Assembly (NCBI RefSeq): GCF_010726645.1
Contig: NZ_AP022563.1
Span: forward strand, 1-64,000
Length of the DNA stretch: 64,000 nucleotides
Origin: Mycolicibacterium duvalii
GTDB lineage: Bacteria; Actinomycetota; Actinomycetes; Mycobacteriales; Mycobacteriaceae
Reading direction: 5' to 3'
The translations under genes and the position numbers were made by a program. Of this stretch, positions 16,166-25,910 are shown piece after piece. The notes under the pieces were generated by a model that was not told where the DNA came from, made no database searches, and was given only the letters and a program-made list of their open reading frames with translations. The stretch's first letter is position 1; each line of letters begins with the position of its first letter.

Positions 16166-17850
16166 GAACTCTCGTCGCTGCGCAACAGCGGGCGCAGCCG
16201 TTCGGTCTTCTCCTGCGTCCAGCGCGGCGGCAACAGGATCTGCGCCCACGCGTCGGCGACGTCGCGGACATACACGTGGCCGTGGCCGTCGGGGACGTTG
16301 ACCGCCACCGCCATGTCGGCGGACACCTGAAGGAACGTGACCACCGGAATCCACTCCATGTCCGGTGAGACGTCGGGCCCGCGCTTTTCCCGCAGCCAGT
16401 CCGGTCTGGCGAAGAGCAGGTCGGGATTCCACCAGGCGATCGGGTCGGAGGCGTGCTGCAGGTACACCACCCGCGGTTGGTCCCAGACCGCGTGCGGACG
16501 TTGCAGGTCTTTCGGTTCGGCGACGAAGCGCACGTTGGCGCCGTCGTCGTAGATCGGCAGCCACTGCGGTGAGCCCGGGTCGCGGTTCAGTGTCAGGTCG
16601 TTCCACACCGTGTTGTTGAACGTGGGGCCGCTGAACAGCGCACCGTCGGTGCGGGCGATCAGATTGTTCAAGGCCAGGAACGGAGCCTCCCCGCCGAAGG
16701 ACCCCAGGCTCTCGCCGAAGACGACCAGCGTCGGGCGTTGTGCCTCAGGCATTTCCCGGATCAGTTGGTCGACGGCCTCGAACAGTGCCTGACCCGCTTG
16801 ACGGGCGTTCTCCTTGTCGACCAAGAACGACAGCCAGCTGGGCAGGAACGAGTACTGCATCGACACGATCGCGGTGTCGCCGTTGTACATGTACTCCAGC
16901 GCGGTGGCTTCGGCTTCGTTGATCCACCCGGTCCCGGTGGTGGTCGCCACCGCGACCACGGCGCGTTGCAGGCCGCCGGTGCGCTGCAATTCCCGGGCCG
17001 CCAACTCCGCGGTGGCCTTGATGCCGTCGGCCGAATTGAGGCCCGCGTAGGCCCGGATCGGCTCGGTGGCCGGTGCGCCGTTTAAATCGGTGAGCTCCTC
17101 GACGGTGGGTCCGCCGGAGATGAAGATGCGGCCCTGATGGCCCAGCGACTCCCAGGACACCAGTGACTCCGGACCGCCGGAACGCAGGACGGTCTGCGGG
17201 GCAGCGAAGTCGGGGTCGGTCTCGTCGTTGACCGCGGCGAAGGTCTTGTTGATGGTGCTCATCGCGAATCGCACCACCACGCCGTTGAGCAGTGCCACCG
17301 ACAGCGCCACCACCAGGCCGACCGCGATGACCGCCGAGACCCGTGGCGGAGCAACGCGGTTGAGCTGTCGAACCAGGAAGCGCACCAAAAGGCGCAGCGC
17401 TTTCCCGATCTCGACGAGTACGAACAACGTCACCAGCGCGATGAGCCCGGCCAGCGGGTAGTCCCAGAACCCCAGCCGCGGCACCGCCATCAGGTCGCGG
17501 ACGTCGTCCTGCCAGCGGTGAAACCAGAAGATCGCCAACACCATGCCGACGGCCCCGACCAGGACCAGGATCGGCCACGCCCATTTCGGGGCGGGCGGGC
17601 TGGAGTCCTTGGACCCCAGGTAGCGCACCAACCACACCGCGAACACCCCGATGCCGTAGCCCGCCGCGCCGGCGCCGCCGCTGACCAGCCCCTGGAACAG
17701 CGGGCCGCGCGGCAGCAGTGACGGGGTGAGTGACAACCAGAGCAACACCAGCCCGACGGCGGTACCGGTGAACGTGTAGTGGCGAATCCACCACGCACGC
17801 CGCGGTGCAACGGGCTCGGTGGTCGTCGGCGCCTCGGCGGTCTCGGTCAC
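16162..17850 (-). CDS. Membrane-anchored alpha/beta-hydrolase (Rv1069c type)
   Basis: 562 residues, GTG start at 17850. The first 210 residues hold four to five membrane segments (FTGTAVGLVLLWLSLTPSLL, WPILVLVGAVGMVLAIFWF, YPLAGLIALVTLFVLVEIG, VSAVIAVGLVVALSVALL). The rest is an alpha/beta-hydrolase domain with nucleophile elbow VVFGESLGSFGGE, family DUF of Rv1069c. It probably acts on a lipid or ester at the cell envelope. echA8 ends 10 bases upstream in the same direction, so it may belong to the echA9-echA8 operon. Substrate unknown. Confidence 0.85.
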   Translation of the reverse strand: MTETAEAPTTTEPVAPRRAWWIRHYTFTGTAVGLVLLWLSLTPSLLPRGPLFQGLVSGGAGAAGYGIGVFAVWLVRYLGSKDSSPPAPKWAWPILVLVGAVGMVLAIFWFHRWQDDVRDLMAVPRLGFWDYPLAGLIALVTLFVLVEIGKALRLLVRFLVRQLNRVAPPRVSAVIAVGLVVALSVALLNGVVVRFAMSTINKTFAAVNDETDPDFAAPQTVLRSGGPESLVSWESLGHQGRIFISGGPTVEELTDLNGAPATEPIRAYAGLNSADGIKATAELAARELQRTGGLQRAVVAVATTTGTGWINEAEATALEYMYNGDTAIVSMQYSFLPSWLSFLVDKENARQAGQALFEAVDQLIREMPEAQRPTLVVFGESLGSFGGEAPFLALNNLIARTDGALFSGPTFNNTVWNDLTLNRDPGSPQWLPIYDDGANVRFVAEPKDLQRPHAVWDQPRVVYLQHASDPIAWWNPDLLFARPDWLREKRGPDVSPDMEWIPVVTFLQVSADMAVAVNVPDGHGHVYVRDVADAWAQILLPPRWTQEKTERLRPLLRSDESS

Positions 17851-17859
17851 CCACGCACT

Positions 17860-18639
17860 CTAACGGTGTGTGAAGTTCGCTTCCCGCTTCTCGGTGAACG
17901 CGTTCATGCCTTCGGTCTGGTCGTCGGTGGCGAAGGCCGAATGGAACAGCCGCCGCTCGTAGAGCAGGCCTTCGGCCAGCGTCGCCTCGAACGACCGATT
18001 GACGGCCTCCTTGGCCATCCGGGACGCCGACAGCGACATCCCGGCGATGGTGCGCGCCACCGCGCCGGCTTCGGAGAGCAGCGCATCGGCGGGCACCACC
18101 CGCGACACCAGCCCGGCGCGTTCGGCCTCCTCGGCGTCCATGTTGCGGCCGGTCAGGATCAGGTCCATGGCCTTGGCCTTGCCGATCGCGCGGGTCAGCC
18201 GCTGCGAGCCGCCCATCCCGGGCAGCACGCCGAGCTTGATCTCCGGCTGCCCGAACTTCGCGCTGTCGGCGGCGATCAGGATGTCGCACATCATGGCCAA
18301 CTCGCAGCCTCCGCCCAGCGCGTATCCGGCCACCGCGGCGATGGTCGGGGTGCGGGTCGCCGCGAATCGGCCCCAGGCGGCGAAGAAGTCGGACGAGAAC
18401 ACGTCGGCGAACGAGAGATTCGCCATCTCCTTGATGTCTGCTCCGGCGGCGAAGGCCTTCTCGTTACCGGTGATGATGATTGCCCCGACGCCCGGGTCGG
18501 CGTCGAGTTCAGCTGCGGCGCTGGTGACTTCGTGCATCACCTGGCTGTTGAGCGCGTTGAGCGCCTTGGGCCGATTCAGCGTGATGGTGGCCACGCGGTC
18601 CTCGCGGGTGAGCAGGATCGTCTCGTAACTGTCGGTCAT
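17860..18639 (-). CDS. echA8: Enoyl-CoA hydratase EchA8
   Basis: 259 residues of the crotonase superfamily. The CoA-binding and oxyanion motif [15 protein letters not shown] and the second oxyanion block [15 protein letters not shown] are intact. The two catalytic glutamates are present in GGGCELAMM and in the [12 protein letters not shown] context. It hydrates trans-2-enoyl-CoA in beta-oxidation. It follows echA9 by three bases on the same strand and is surely co-transcribed. Sequence closely resembles mycobacterial EchA8. Confidence 0.94.
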   Translation of the reverse strand: MTDSYETILLTREDRVATITLNRPKALNALNSQVMHEVTSAAAELDADPGVGAIIITGNEKAFAAGADIKEMANLSFADVFSSDFFAAWGRFAATRTPTIAAVAGYALGGGCELAMMCDILIAADSAKFGQPEIKLGVLPGMGGSQRLTRAIGKAKAMDLILTGRNMDAEEAERAGLVSRVVPADALLSEAGAVARTIAGMSLSASRMAKEAVNRSFEATLAEGLLYERRLFHSAFATDDQTEGMNAFTEKREANFTHR

Positions 18640-18642
18640 TCC

Positions 18643-19704
18643 TCACTCCTGTTCGAAGGTCAAATCGGGCTGCGCCGGCGCGAAGTACGCGTCGACGTCG
18701 GCAGCGGTGACGGCATCCAGCGAGGCCGGCGACCACTGCGGGTTGCGGTCCTTGTCGACGAGCTGCGCGCGGATGCCCTCCACCAGATCATGCGAGCGCA
18801 GCGACGCGCACGACGTCCGGAACTCCTGCACCAGCACGTCTTCGAGGGTGGCCAGGTCGGCCGCCTGCCGGACCGCGCGCAGCGTCACCGACAGCGCGAC
18901 GGGGGAGCGGGTGGAGATCAGGTCGGCGGCCTTGGCGGCGGCACCGTCATCGTTGCCGCCGGCCGCGTCGTCATCGCGCAGCGCGGCGACGATGTCAGCG
19001 ACGGTATCCCCGGCGTAACAGCGGTCGATCCACTCTTGTTCGGCCAGCAGCGGACTCGGCGGCGGCTCCTCGGCGTAGGCCGACAGGGCGGCGTCGACGC
19101 CGTCGCGGACGATCTTCTCGGTGAATGCGCCGAGGCCGTCGTGGGGCACGTAATGGTCGGCGAAGCCCATCGCGATGGCGTCCGGGCCGGAGAACGGAGC
19201 TCCGGTCAACGCTGCGTGCAGCCCGAGCCGTCCGGGGGTGCGTGCCAGGATGTAGGTGCCGCCGACGTCGGGGATGAAGCCGATCCCGACCTCGGGCATG
19301 GCCATCTTCGTGGTGTCGGTGACCACTCGCACGCTGCCGTGGGCGCTGATGCCGACCCCGCCGCCCATCGTGATGCCGTCCATCAGGGCGACGTACGGCT
19401 TGGGGTAGCGGCCGATCGCGGCGTTGAGCAGATACTCGTCGTGCCAGAAGCGGCGCGACTGATCGCCGCCGGCCTTGGCGTCGTGGTAGATCGCGACGAC
19501 GTCTCCGCCGGCGCACAGGCCACGCTCACCCGCGCCGGAGATGACGACGGCCGTCACCGCGTCGTCGCGTTCCCACTGCCGCAGCGCCGCGTCGATCGCC
19601 GTGACCATCGGATGGGTCAGCGAGTTGATCGCCTTGGGTCGGTTGAGCGTGATCAATCCGATTCCGTTGTCGACCTTTACTAGGACATCCTCGTTTTCGT
19701 CCAC
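18643..19704 (-). CDS. echA9: EchA9, 3-hydroxyisobutyryl-CoA hydrolase family
   Basis: 353 residues if started at GTG 19704 (VDENEDVLVKVDNG). An in-frame upstream start would add 28 residues rich in Arg/Pro that do not look like the family N-terminus. Motifs are those of HIBCH: GERGLCAGGDV, GITMGGGVGISAHGSVRV, MPEVGIGFIPDVGG. HIBCH enzymes release 3-hydroxyisobutyrate from its CoA ester in valine breakdown, and longer length than EchA8 fits this group. No strong ribosome site is seen. It heads the echA9-echA8 pair and is divergent from the Bax-inhibitor gene. Confidence 0.9.
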   Translation of the reverse strand: MDENEDVLVKVDNGIGLITLNRPKAINSLTHPMVTAIDAALRQWERDDAVTAVVISGAGERGLCAGGDVVAIYHDAKAGGDQSRRFWHDEYLLNAAIGRYPKPYVALMDGITMGGGVGISAHGSVRVVTDTTKMAMPEVGIGFIPDVGGTYILARTPGRLGLHAALTGAPFSGPDAIAMGFADHYVPHDGLGAFTEKIVRDGVDAALSAYAEEPPPSPLLAEQEWIDRCYAGDTVADIVAALRDDDAAGGNDDGAAAKAADLISTRSPVALSVTLRAVRQAADLATLEDVLVQEFRTSCASLRSHDLVEGIRAQLVDKDRNPQWSPASLDAVTAADVDAYFAPAQPDLTFEQE

Positions 19705-19863
19705 GGAATGCAATCTAGATCGTCTCCCCGGCGCAGGCAGCGCCGGGTAAGGTTTCCTGTGAACCTCCTGGGAAAGTCGAACCCGCATTTCGGGAACCGT
19801 CCGAAATCCTCGCTCGTTGAGAGGGTGTTCGTCTCAGGACACAACACAGGAAAGGAACCGACG

Positions 19864-20718
19864 GTGCGCGAAAGCAGCAACCCGGTATTTCGTTCATTGC
19901 CCAAGGGGCAGCAGGGCGGATACGCGCAGTTCGGTACCGGAGCCGCCGCCGGCTACGGTGCACAGGCGGTCCACGCCGATCCCTATGTGAGCCAGTACCC
20001 CGATCAGCAGCAGACCGGTGTGTCGCGTCCGCTGACCATCGACGACGTCGTCACCAAGACCGGGATGACGCTCGCGGTGCTGAGCGCCGTCGCCGTCGTC
20101 TCCTACTTCCTGGTCTCCCAGAACCTGGGCCTGGCCATGCCGTTCACGCTGGTCGGCGCGCTCGGCGGGCTCGCACTCGTCCTCGTGGCCACCTTCGGAC
20201 GCAAGCAGGACAACCCGGCCATCGTGCTCAGCTACGCCGCGCTCGAGGGTCTGTTCATCGGCGCGATCTCGTTCGTGTTCGCGAACCTGATCTCCACCGG
20301 CGGCCCCGGCATGATCGCCCAGGCGATCGTCGGCACCATCGGCGTTTTCTTCGGCATGCTCGTCGTCTACAAGACCGGCGCCATCCGTGTCACGCCGAAG
20401 TTCACCCGCATGATCGTCGCCGCCATGTTCGGTGCGCTGGCATTGATGCTGCTGAACCTGGTGCTCGCCGTGTTCGGCGTCGGCGGCGGTGAGGGCTTCG
20501 GCCTGCGCAGCGGCGGCCCGCTGGCGATCATCTTCTCGCTGGTGGTCATCGGCATCGCGGCGTTCAGCTTCCTGATCGACTTCGACGCCGCCGACCAGAT
20601 GGTCCGTGCCGGCGCGCCGGAGAAGGCCGCGTGGGGCATCGCTCTCGGCCTGACCGTCACCCTGGTCTGGCTGTACATCGAGATCCTGCGTCTGCTCAGC
20701 TACTTCAATCAGGACTAG
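19864..20718 (+). CDS. Bax inhibitor-1/YccA family membrane protein (Rv1072 type)
   Basis: 284 residues from GTG 19864, chosen for the AGGAAAGGAA ribosome site seven bases upstream. A soluble Gln/Tyr/Gly-rich N-terminus of about 60 residues (GGYAQFGTGAAAGYGAQ) precedes seven membrane segments, ending with ALGLTVTLVWLYIEILRLLSYF. The conserved acidic residues of the BI-1 C-terminus (IDFDAADQMV) are present. Members are proton- or calcium-linked leak channels; function in mycobacteria is not established. A strong terminator follows. Confidence 0.9.
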   Translation: MRESSNPVFRSLPKGQQGGYAQFGTGAAAGYGAQAVHADPYVSQYPDQQQTGVSRPLTIDDVVTKTGMTLAVLSAVAVVSYFLVSQNLGLAMPFTLVGALGGLALVLVATFGRKQDNPAIVLSYAALEGLFIGAISFVFANLISTGGPGMIAQAIVGTIGVFFGMLVVYKTGAIRVTPKFTRMIVAAMFGALALMLLNLVLAVFGVGGGEGFGLRSGGPLAIIFSLVVIGIAAFSFLIDFDAADQMVRAGAPEKAAWGIALGLTVTLVWLYIEILRLLSYFNQD

Positions 20719-20730
20719 CTTCGCTACGAG

Positions 20731-20762
20731 AAAGGGCGTCCACCGCGGTGGGCGCCCTTTTT
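20731..20762 (+). terminator. Rho-independent terminator
   Basis: AAAGGGCG-T-CCACC pairs with GGTGG-G-CGCCCTTT around a short GC loop and is followed by T bases, 12 bases after the stop of the Bax-inhibitor gene. One of the few classical terminators in the window. Confidence 0.85.
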
Positions 20763-20926
20763 CGTACCTGCTGTAGCTGCTGTCGGCTCGACGAGCGTGC
20801 GGTGGGGGCGGCTTGCGGCGTGCTTTTCCGCCACGAGTTCACGCTCGGCGGGCCGGTCGCCCTGGACGCACACTCGGCGCGCGCGTGCCCGGGCCTCGGA
20901 GTGCCCGGGCCGTGGCCAGCCGACGA

Positions 20927-22144
20927 CTACGAGAGCCGCTCCACCACCATCGCCATGCCCTGCCCGCCGCCGACGCACATCGTCTCGATGCCGAACGTCT
21001 TGTCGTGGGTGGCCAGGTTGTTGAGCAGGGTGGCGGTGATCCGCGCGCCGGTCATGCCGAACGGATGCCCGAGGGCGATCGCCCCGCCGGACACGTTCAG
21101 CTTGTTCTCGTCCATGCCCAGCTCGCGCGCCGAACCCAGCACCTGCACCGCGAAGGCCTCGTTGATCTCGTACAGGTCGATGTCGGAGATGCTCATCTTC
21201 GCGTTGGCCAAGGCCTTCTTGACCGCCTCGATCGGGCCCAGGCCCATGATCTCGGGCGACAGCCCCGACACCCCGGTCGACACGATGCGAGCCAGCGGCG
21301 TGAGCCCGAGCTCCTTGGCCTTGGTGTCGCTCATGATCACCACCGCGGCGGCGCCGTCGTTGAGCGGGCACGCATTGCCGGCGGTGATCGTGCCGTTGGG
21401 ACGGAACACCGGCTTGAGCTGGCTGATCTTCTCGTAAGTGGTGCCCGCGCGGGGGCCGTCGTCGGTCGACACCACGGTGCCGTCGGGCAGCGTCACCGGC
21501 GCGATCTCACGCTCGAAGAAGCCGCTCTTGATGGCTTCCTCGGCGCGGTTCTGCGAGCGCACACCCCAATGGTCCTGGTCTTCGCGGCTGATCCCGGTGA
21601 AGGCCGCGACGTTCTCGGCGGTCTGGCCCATGGCGATGTAGACGTCGGGCAGCAGCCCGTCCTCGCGCGGGTCGTGCCACTCCGTCGCACCCTCGGCGGC
21701 CTTGGCGGTGCGCGCCTGCGCATCGGCGAAGAGCGAATTCTTGCTGTCCGGCCAGCCGTCGGCGGTGCCGTTGCCGAACCGCGAAACGGTCTCCACGCCG
21801 GCGGAGATGAACGCGTCGCCCTCACCGGCCTTGATCGCGTGGAAGGCCATCCGCGTGGTCTGCAGCGACGACGAGCAATACCGGTTGACCGTGGTGCCGG
21901 GCAGGAAGTCGTAGCCCAGTTGCACCGCCACCACCCGGGCGATGTTGTAGCCGGCCTCACCGGCGGGTTGACCGCAACCCATGATCAGGTCGTCGATGTC
22001 GCGCGGATCCAGTGCGGGCACCTTCTCCAGCACCGCCTGCACCATCTGCGCGGCGAGATCGTCGGGACGCATCGACACCAGCGATCCCTTGTTGGCCCGG
22101 CCGATGGGCGAGCGGGCAGTGGCGACGATGACGGCTTCAGGCAT
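20927..22144 (-). CDS. fadA3: Acetyl-CoA acetyltransferase FadA3 (thiolase)
   Basis: 405 residues. ATG 22144 is preferred because GAGGAG lies just upstream; an in-frame start 12 codons earlier lacks one. The acylated cysteine is in NRYCSSSLQT near residue 92, and the catalytic His and Cys are in GGAIALGHPFG and ETMCVGGGQG. It cleaves 3-ketoacyl-CoA or condenses acetyl-CoA. It is convergent to the Bax-inhibitor gene across about 200 bases in which nothing but the terminator was seen; the Rv1073 homologue expected there in M. tuberculosis order is absent. Confidence 0.94.
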   Translation of the reverse strand: MPEAVIVATARSPIGRANKGSLVSMRPDDLAAQMVQAVLEKVPALDPRDIDDLIMGCGQPAGEAGYNIARVVAVQLGYDFLPGTTVNRYCSSSLQTTRMAFHAIKAGEGDAFISAGVETVSRFGNGTADGWPDSKNSLFADAQARTAKAAEGATEWHDPREDGLLPDVYIAMGQTAENVAAFTGISREDQDHWGVRSQNRAEEAIKSGFFEREIAPVTLPDGTVVSTDDGPRAGTTYEKISQLKPVFRPNGTITAGNACPLNDGAAAVVIMSDTKAKELGLTPLARIVSTGVSGLSPEIMGLGPIEAVKKALANAKMSISDIDLYEINEAFAVQVLGSARELGMDENKLNVSGGAIALGHPFGMTGARITATLLNNLATHDKTFGIETMCVGGGQGMAMVVERLS

Positions 22145-22232
22145 GACGGCTCCTCGGGTGCAGCGATGCGAACTACCCACGAACCTAGCTGGCGCTCACG
22201 CTGACCGGCGCGCCCGCCTCCCCTCCGGACGT

Positions 22233-23222
22233 CTATACAAGCGTCGGCGCCCTGCCCAGCACCGGCGCGGGCACCCCGGTCGACCGCCGCCACAGGCGGC
22301 TGAGCCCGCCGAGCCGGCCCAGCAGCCCCCGGTCGTCTGAGCGCGACACCAGGGCGGCCTCGGGCGGGGTTCCGGAGTTGCACTCACCCAGGGCCTGACA
22401 CAGCGCGGGCAACAGCTGCTTGCCGGCCAGCGAATACCCCGCGGCCGACGGATGGAACATGTCGGTGGAGAACAACAGCTCGGGCGTCTTGTGGAAGTGC
22501 GGGGCCAACAGATCCGCGAACGGCACCGGCACCCCACCGGCGGCACGCACCGCGGCCGCCTGCGCCCGGGCCAACCGCAGCCCCCGCGCCCGACACCACG
22601 ACCGCAATGGTTGCGGGATCGCTTTGATGACGCCGAAGTCCGGGCACGTGCCGACGACGACGACGGCGTCGCCGGCGCGCAGCCGCTGCACGGCCCGGCC
22701 GAGCCGGCGCGCCGACGGGCCGATGCCGTTGGGCCGGGTGATGTCGTTGGCGCCGATCATGATGACCGCGGCGTCGGGCGGACGCCCGGCGACGAACATC
22801 GCGTCGATCTGTCCGGACAGCCCCTTCGACGTCGCTCCGACGATCGCCTTGGTACTGAGCCGGATGCGCTTACCGGATTCCTCGGCCAACCCGCGGGCCA
22901 GCAGCACGCCGGGCACCTCCTCGGCGTCGGAGCAGCCATAGCCGGTGGCCGTCGAGTCTCCGAAGACCATCAGGTGCAGGTCGAACGGGATGTCGCGCTC
23001 CCAGCGCTGTACCGGTCCGCCGCCGGGCGCGTACACGCCGTCGGCCCGGGGCGGCACGTCCCACGCTTTCGGGATGACCTGGCGGGCCTTGTCGGCCTGG
23101 CCCGTCAGGAGGTTGCGGGCGCCGACGTAGGCCGAGCCCGTGGAGGCCAACGTGGCGAGGGTCCAGAGAAACGCCGATCGCCGCGGTCCGCGACCACGGG
23201 AAGCATCAGCTGCGCTGCCCAC
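22233..23222 (-). CDS. SGNH/GDSL esterase (Rv1075c type)
   Basis: 329 residues. An N-terminal hydrophobic segment (FLWTLATLASTGSAYVGA) suggests export or membrane anchoring. Block I holds the catalytic Ser (VFGDSTATGYG, Ser 90), block III the Asn (MIGANDITRP), and block V the Asp and His (STDMFHPSAAGY). The M. tuberculosis homologue is described as a GDSL esterase. Gene order beside fadA3 and lipU is conserved. Acyl-chain preference cannot be told. Confidence 0.9.
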   Translation of the reverse strand: MGSAADASRGRGPRRSAFLWTLATLASTGSAYVGARNLLTGQADKARQVIPKAWDVPPRADGVYAPGGGPVQRWERDIPFDLHLMVFGDSTATGYGCSDAEEVPGVLLARGLAEESGKRIRLSTKAIVGATSKGLSGQIDAMFVAGRPPDAAVIMIGANDITRPNGIGPSARRLGRAVQRLRAGDAVVVVGTCPDFGVIKAIPQPLRSWCRARGLRLARAQAAAVRAAGGVPVPFADLLAPHFHKTPELLFSTDMFHPSAAGYSLAGKQLLPALCQALGECNSGTPPEAALVSRSDDRGLLGRLGGLSRLWRRSTGVPAPVLGRAPTLV

Positions 23223-23322
23223 GAACCGAGTTTATGACTCGAATGCTGACATTTCGCGTGGCGACCGCGGCCAGCCGGTCACAGTGCGGTATCAAGTCCG
23301 GTAGTAAATGCGTTTAACCCAT

Positions 23323-23380
23323 TGTGATAGTGGTTACACGTGTCAAGCTAAGTTACGAGATCGTCTGAGTAACTCAGCTT
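23323..23380. promoter_or_regulatory. Palindromic operator region upstream of lipU
   Basis: Three symmetric elements lie in 60 bases before lipU. TGTGA-N6-TTACA (23323-23338) is a CRP-type site with one mismatch. ACACGTGT (23337-23344) is a perfect palindrome. AAGCTAAGTTAC (23345-23356) pairs with GTAACTCAGCTT (23369-23380) at 11 of 12 positions across a 12-base spacer. The last could be a repressor operator or an mRNA hairpin ending 36 bases before the start codon. Confidence 0.5.
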
Positions 23381-23415
23381 ATCCCGGCTCTACAACGGCG
23401 TAGAAAGTGGTGGCG

Positions 23416-24486
23416 ATGACGGCACCGAGCAAGGTCCCCAGTACTGCTCATCTGGGTGTTCGCCCAGGTAAGAGCCTAAAACCGCGCCGGTTTCCGGTCA
23501 GTGACGGTGCCCCGGTCGAGGTCGTCGAAGACGGTCCCAGCGTTGCCGGACGCATGCTCGGGCTGGCCGCCTCAATGACGATCAAGCCGTTCCTGACCGT
23601 CGGCAGCTACGCCCCCAAGCTCCCTTGGCCGTGGGGAGTGCTGGACTTCGCGGCCCGCGTCATCAAGCCCGCTCCGGGCACCGTTCGGGCGACCATCTCG
23701 CTTCCGCACTGCAACGCCCAACTGGTGCGCGCCGCGGGGGTGCTCCCCGCCGACGGCCACCGCAGCGTCATCCTCTACCTGCACGGTGGGGCTTTCCTGA
23801 CGTGCGGGGTCAACACCCATGGCCGGCTGACCACTGCCCTGTCCAAGGCCGCCGACGCGCCGGTCCTGGTCGTGAACTACCGGATGATCCCGAGGCACTC
23901 CGTCGGCACCGCGCTCGACGACTGCTACGACGGCTACAAGTGGTTGCGCGAGCTCGGCTACGAGCCCGACCAGATCGTGCTGGCCGGGGACTCCGCCGGC
24001 GGTTATCTTGCGCTGTCGCTGGCCGAGCGGCTCCAGGCCGAGGGTGTCGACGGCTACCAGGGTGAGACCCCGGCGGCGGTGGTCACCATGTCGCCGCTGT
24101 TCGAGATCGACAACGAGGCGCGCGCCGACCACCCCAACGCCCACACCGACGCGATGTTCCCGCCCAAGGCCTTCCACGCGCTCGTCGAGCTCATCGAGGT
24201 CGCAGCGGCAAAGCGCACCGTCAACGGCGAGCCCGAACCGACATATGAGCCGCTCGACCACATCGAACCCGGCCTTCCGCGCACATTGATCCACGTCTCC
24301 GGATCCGAGGTGCTGCTCAGCGACGCCCGCAAGGCCGCACGTCTGCTGGCCGCCGCCGGCGTTCCGGTCGAGGTGCGGGTCTGGCCCGGTCAGATGCATG
24401 TGTTCCAGCTCGGCGCCCCGATGGTGTCGGAAGCCAGCCGGTCCCTGAAGCAGATCGGGGAGTACATCCGAGAGGCCACCTGGTAG
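23416..24486 (+). CDS. lipU: Esterase/lipase LipU, HSL family
   Basis: 356 residues. ATG 23416 is preferred; a GTG three codons upstream is also possible. The oxyanion motif HGGAF (about residue 122), nucleophile elbow GDSAGGYLAL, and the Asp/His of the triad near the C-terminus (His in GQMHVFQLG) define the hormone-sensitive-lipase group. LipU-type enzymes hydrolyse short acyl esters. No signal peptide is evident. The palindromic region just upstream suggests specific control. cbs starts 29 bases after its stop and may share the transcript. Confidence 0.92.
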   Translation: MTAPSKVPSTAHLGVRPGKSLKPRRFPVSDGAPVEVVEDGPSVAGRMLGLAASMTIKPFLTVGSYAPKLPWPWGVLDFAARVIKPAPGTVRATISLPHCNAQLVRAAGVLPADGHRSVILYLHGGAFLTCGVNTHGRLTTALSKAADAPVLVVNYRMIPRHSVGTALDDCYDGYKWLRELGYEPDQIVLAGDSAGGYLALSLAERLQAEGVDGYQGETPAAVVTMSPLFEIDNEARADHPNAHTDAMFPPKAFHALVELIEVAAAKRTVNGEPEPTYEPLDHIEPGLPRTLIHVSGSEVLLSDARKAARLLAAAGVPVEVRVWPGQMHVFQLGAPMVSEASRSLKQIGEYIREATW

Positions 24487-24515
24487 TCGCCCGGCGCGCC
24501 TGACACGATGGACTC

Positions 24516-25910
24516 ATGCGCATTGCCCGGCACATCAGCGAGCTCATCGGAAACACCCCCCTGGTACAGCTGACATCGGTGGTGCCGCCGGGAGCCGGCA
24601 TGGTCGCGGCCAAGGTCGAGTACCTCAATCCGGGCGGCAGCTCCAAGGACCGCATCGCGGTCAAGATGATCGACGCCGCCGAGGCCAGCGGCGAACTGCG
24701 GCCCGGCGGCACGATCGTCGAGCCCACCTCCGGCAACACCGGCGTCGGTCTGGCGCTGGTGGCCCAGCAGCGCGGATACAAGTGCGTGTTCGTCTGCCCG
24801 GACAAGGTCAGCGAGGACAAGCGCAACGTGCTTCGCGCCTACGGCGCCGAGGTCGTGGTGTGTCCGACGGCCGTTCCGCCCGACCACCCCGACAGCTACT
24901 ACAGCGTCTCGGATCGGTTGGTCGCCGAGATCGACGGCGCGTGGAAGCCCGACCAGTACTCCAACCCGATGGGCCCGGAGAGTCATTACGAAACCACCGG
25001 TCCCGAGATCTGGGCCGACACCGACGGCAAGGTCACCCACTTCGTCGCCGGTGTCGGAACCGGCGGCACCATCACCGGCGCAGGCCGCTATCTCAAAGAA
25101 GTGTCCGGCGGCCGGGTGAAGGTGATCGGCGCCGACCCGGAGGGCTCGGTGTACTCCGGTGGCACCGGACGGCCGTATCTGGTCGAAGGCGTCGGCGAGG
25201 ACTTCTGGCCGGCTGCCTACGACCCGTCGGTTCCCGACGAGATCATCGCCGTGTCCGACGCCGACTCGTTCGAGATGACCCGCCGGCTCGCCCGCGAGGA
25301 AGCGCTGCTGGTCGGCGGATCGTGCGGCATGGCGGCGGTCGCGGCTGTCCAGGTTGCCGAGCGCGAGGGTCCCGACGCGCTGGTCGTGGTGCTGCTGCCC
25401 GACGGCGGACGCGGGTACATGTCGAAGATCTTCAACGACGACTGGATGTCGTCGTATGGCTTCCTGCGCAGCCGCCTCGACACCAAGGCGACCGAGTCGA
25501 CGGTCGGCGATCTGTTGCGGGGCAAGTCCGGCGCGCTGCCGGATCTGGTGCACACCCACCCGTCGGAGACGGTGCGCGACGCGATCACCATCCTCAACGA
25601 GTACGGGGTCTCCCAGATGCCGGTGGTCGGTGCGGAGCCGCCCGTGATGGCCGGGGAGGTCGCCGGCAGCGTGTCCGAACGAGAGCTGCTCTCGGCGGTC
25701 TTCGAGGGACGCGCCAAACTCGCCGACGCGGTTGCCGAGCACATGAGTCCACCGCTGCCGCTGGTCGGCGCCGGCGAGCTGGTCAGCAGCGCAGCCAAGA
25801 CACTGCGCGAGTGCGACGCGGTGATGGTCGTCGAGGAGGGCAAGCCGGTCGGCGTGCTGACCCGCCATGACCTGCTGAGTTACCTGTCCGCCGACACCGG
25901 AGGGACTTAG
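24516..25910 (+). CDS. cbs: Cystathionine beta-synthase
   Basis: 464 residues. A PLP fold-type II domain binds the cofactor at Lys 44 (NPGGSSKDRIA), with the substrate loop EPTSGNTGVGL and the phosphate loop GVGTGGTITG. Two C-terminal CBS motifs (about 335-460; SQMPVVGAEPP, AVMVVEEGKPVGVLTRHDLL) probably regulate it through an adenosyl ligand. It joins homocysteine and serine to cystathionine in reverse transsulfuration. metB, a few genes downstream, works on the same intermediate in the opposite direction. Confidence 0.95.
   Translation: MRIARHISELIGNTPLVQLTSVVPPGAGMVAAKVEYLNPGGSSKDRIAVKMIDAAEASGELRPGGTIVEPTSGNTGVGLALVAQQRGYKCVFVCPDKVSEDKRNVLRAYGAEVVVCPTAVPPDHPDSYYSVSDRLVAEIDGAWKPDQYSNPMGPESHYETTGPEIWADTDGKVTHFVAGVGTGGTITGAGRYLKEVSGGRVKVIGADPEGSVYSGGTGRPYLVEGVGEDFWPAAYDPSVPDEIIAVSDADSFEMTRRLAREEALLVGGSCGMAAVAAVQVAEREGPDALVVVLLPDGGRGYMSKIFNDDWMSSYGFLRSRLDTKATESTVGDLLRGKSGALPDLVHTHPSETVRDAITILNEYGVSQMPVVGAEPPVMAGEVAGSVSERELLSAVFEGRAKLADAVAEHMSPPLPLVGAGELVSSAAKTLRECDAVMVVEEGKPVGVLTRHDLLSYLSADTGGT

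Noticed and set aside
17779..19683. 634-codon plus-strand open frame antisense to echA8 and echA9
   Set aside because: High GC keeps the opposite frame open; composition is His/Arg/Gly-rich and no motif or start context supports it, while the minus strand has two certain enzymes.
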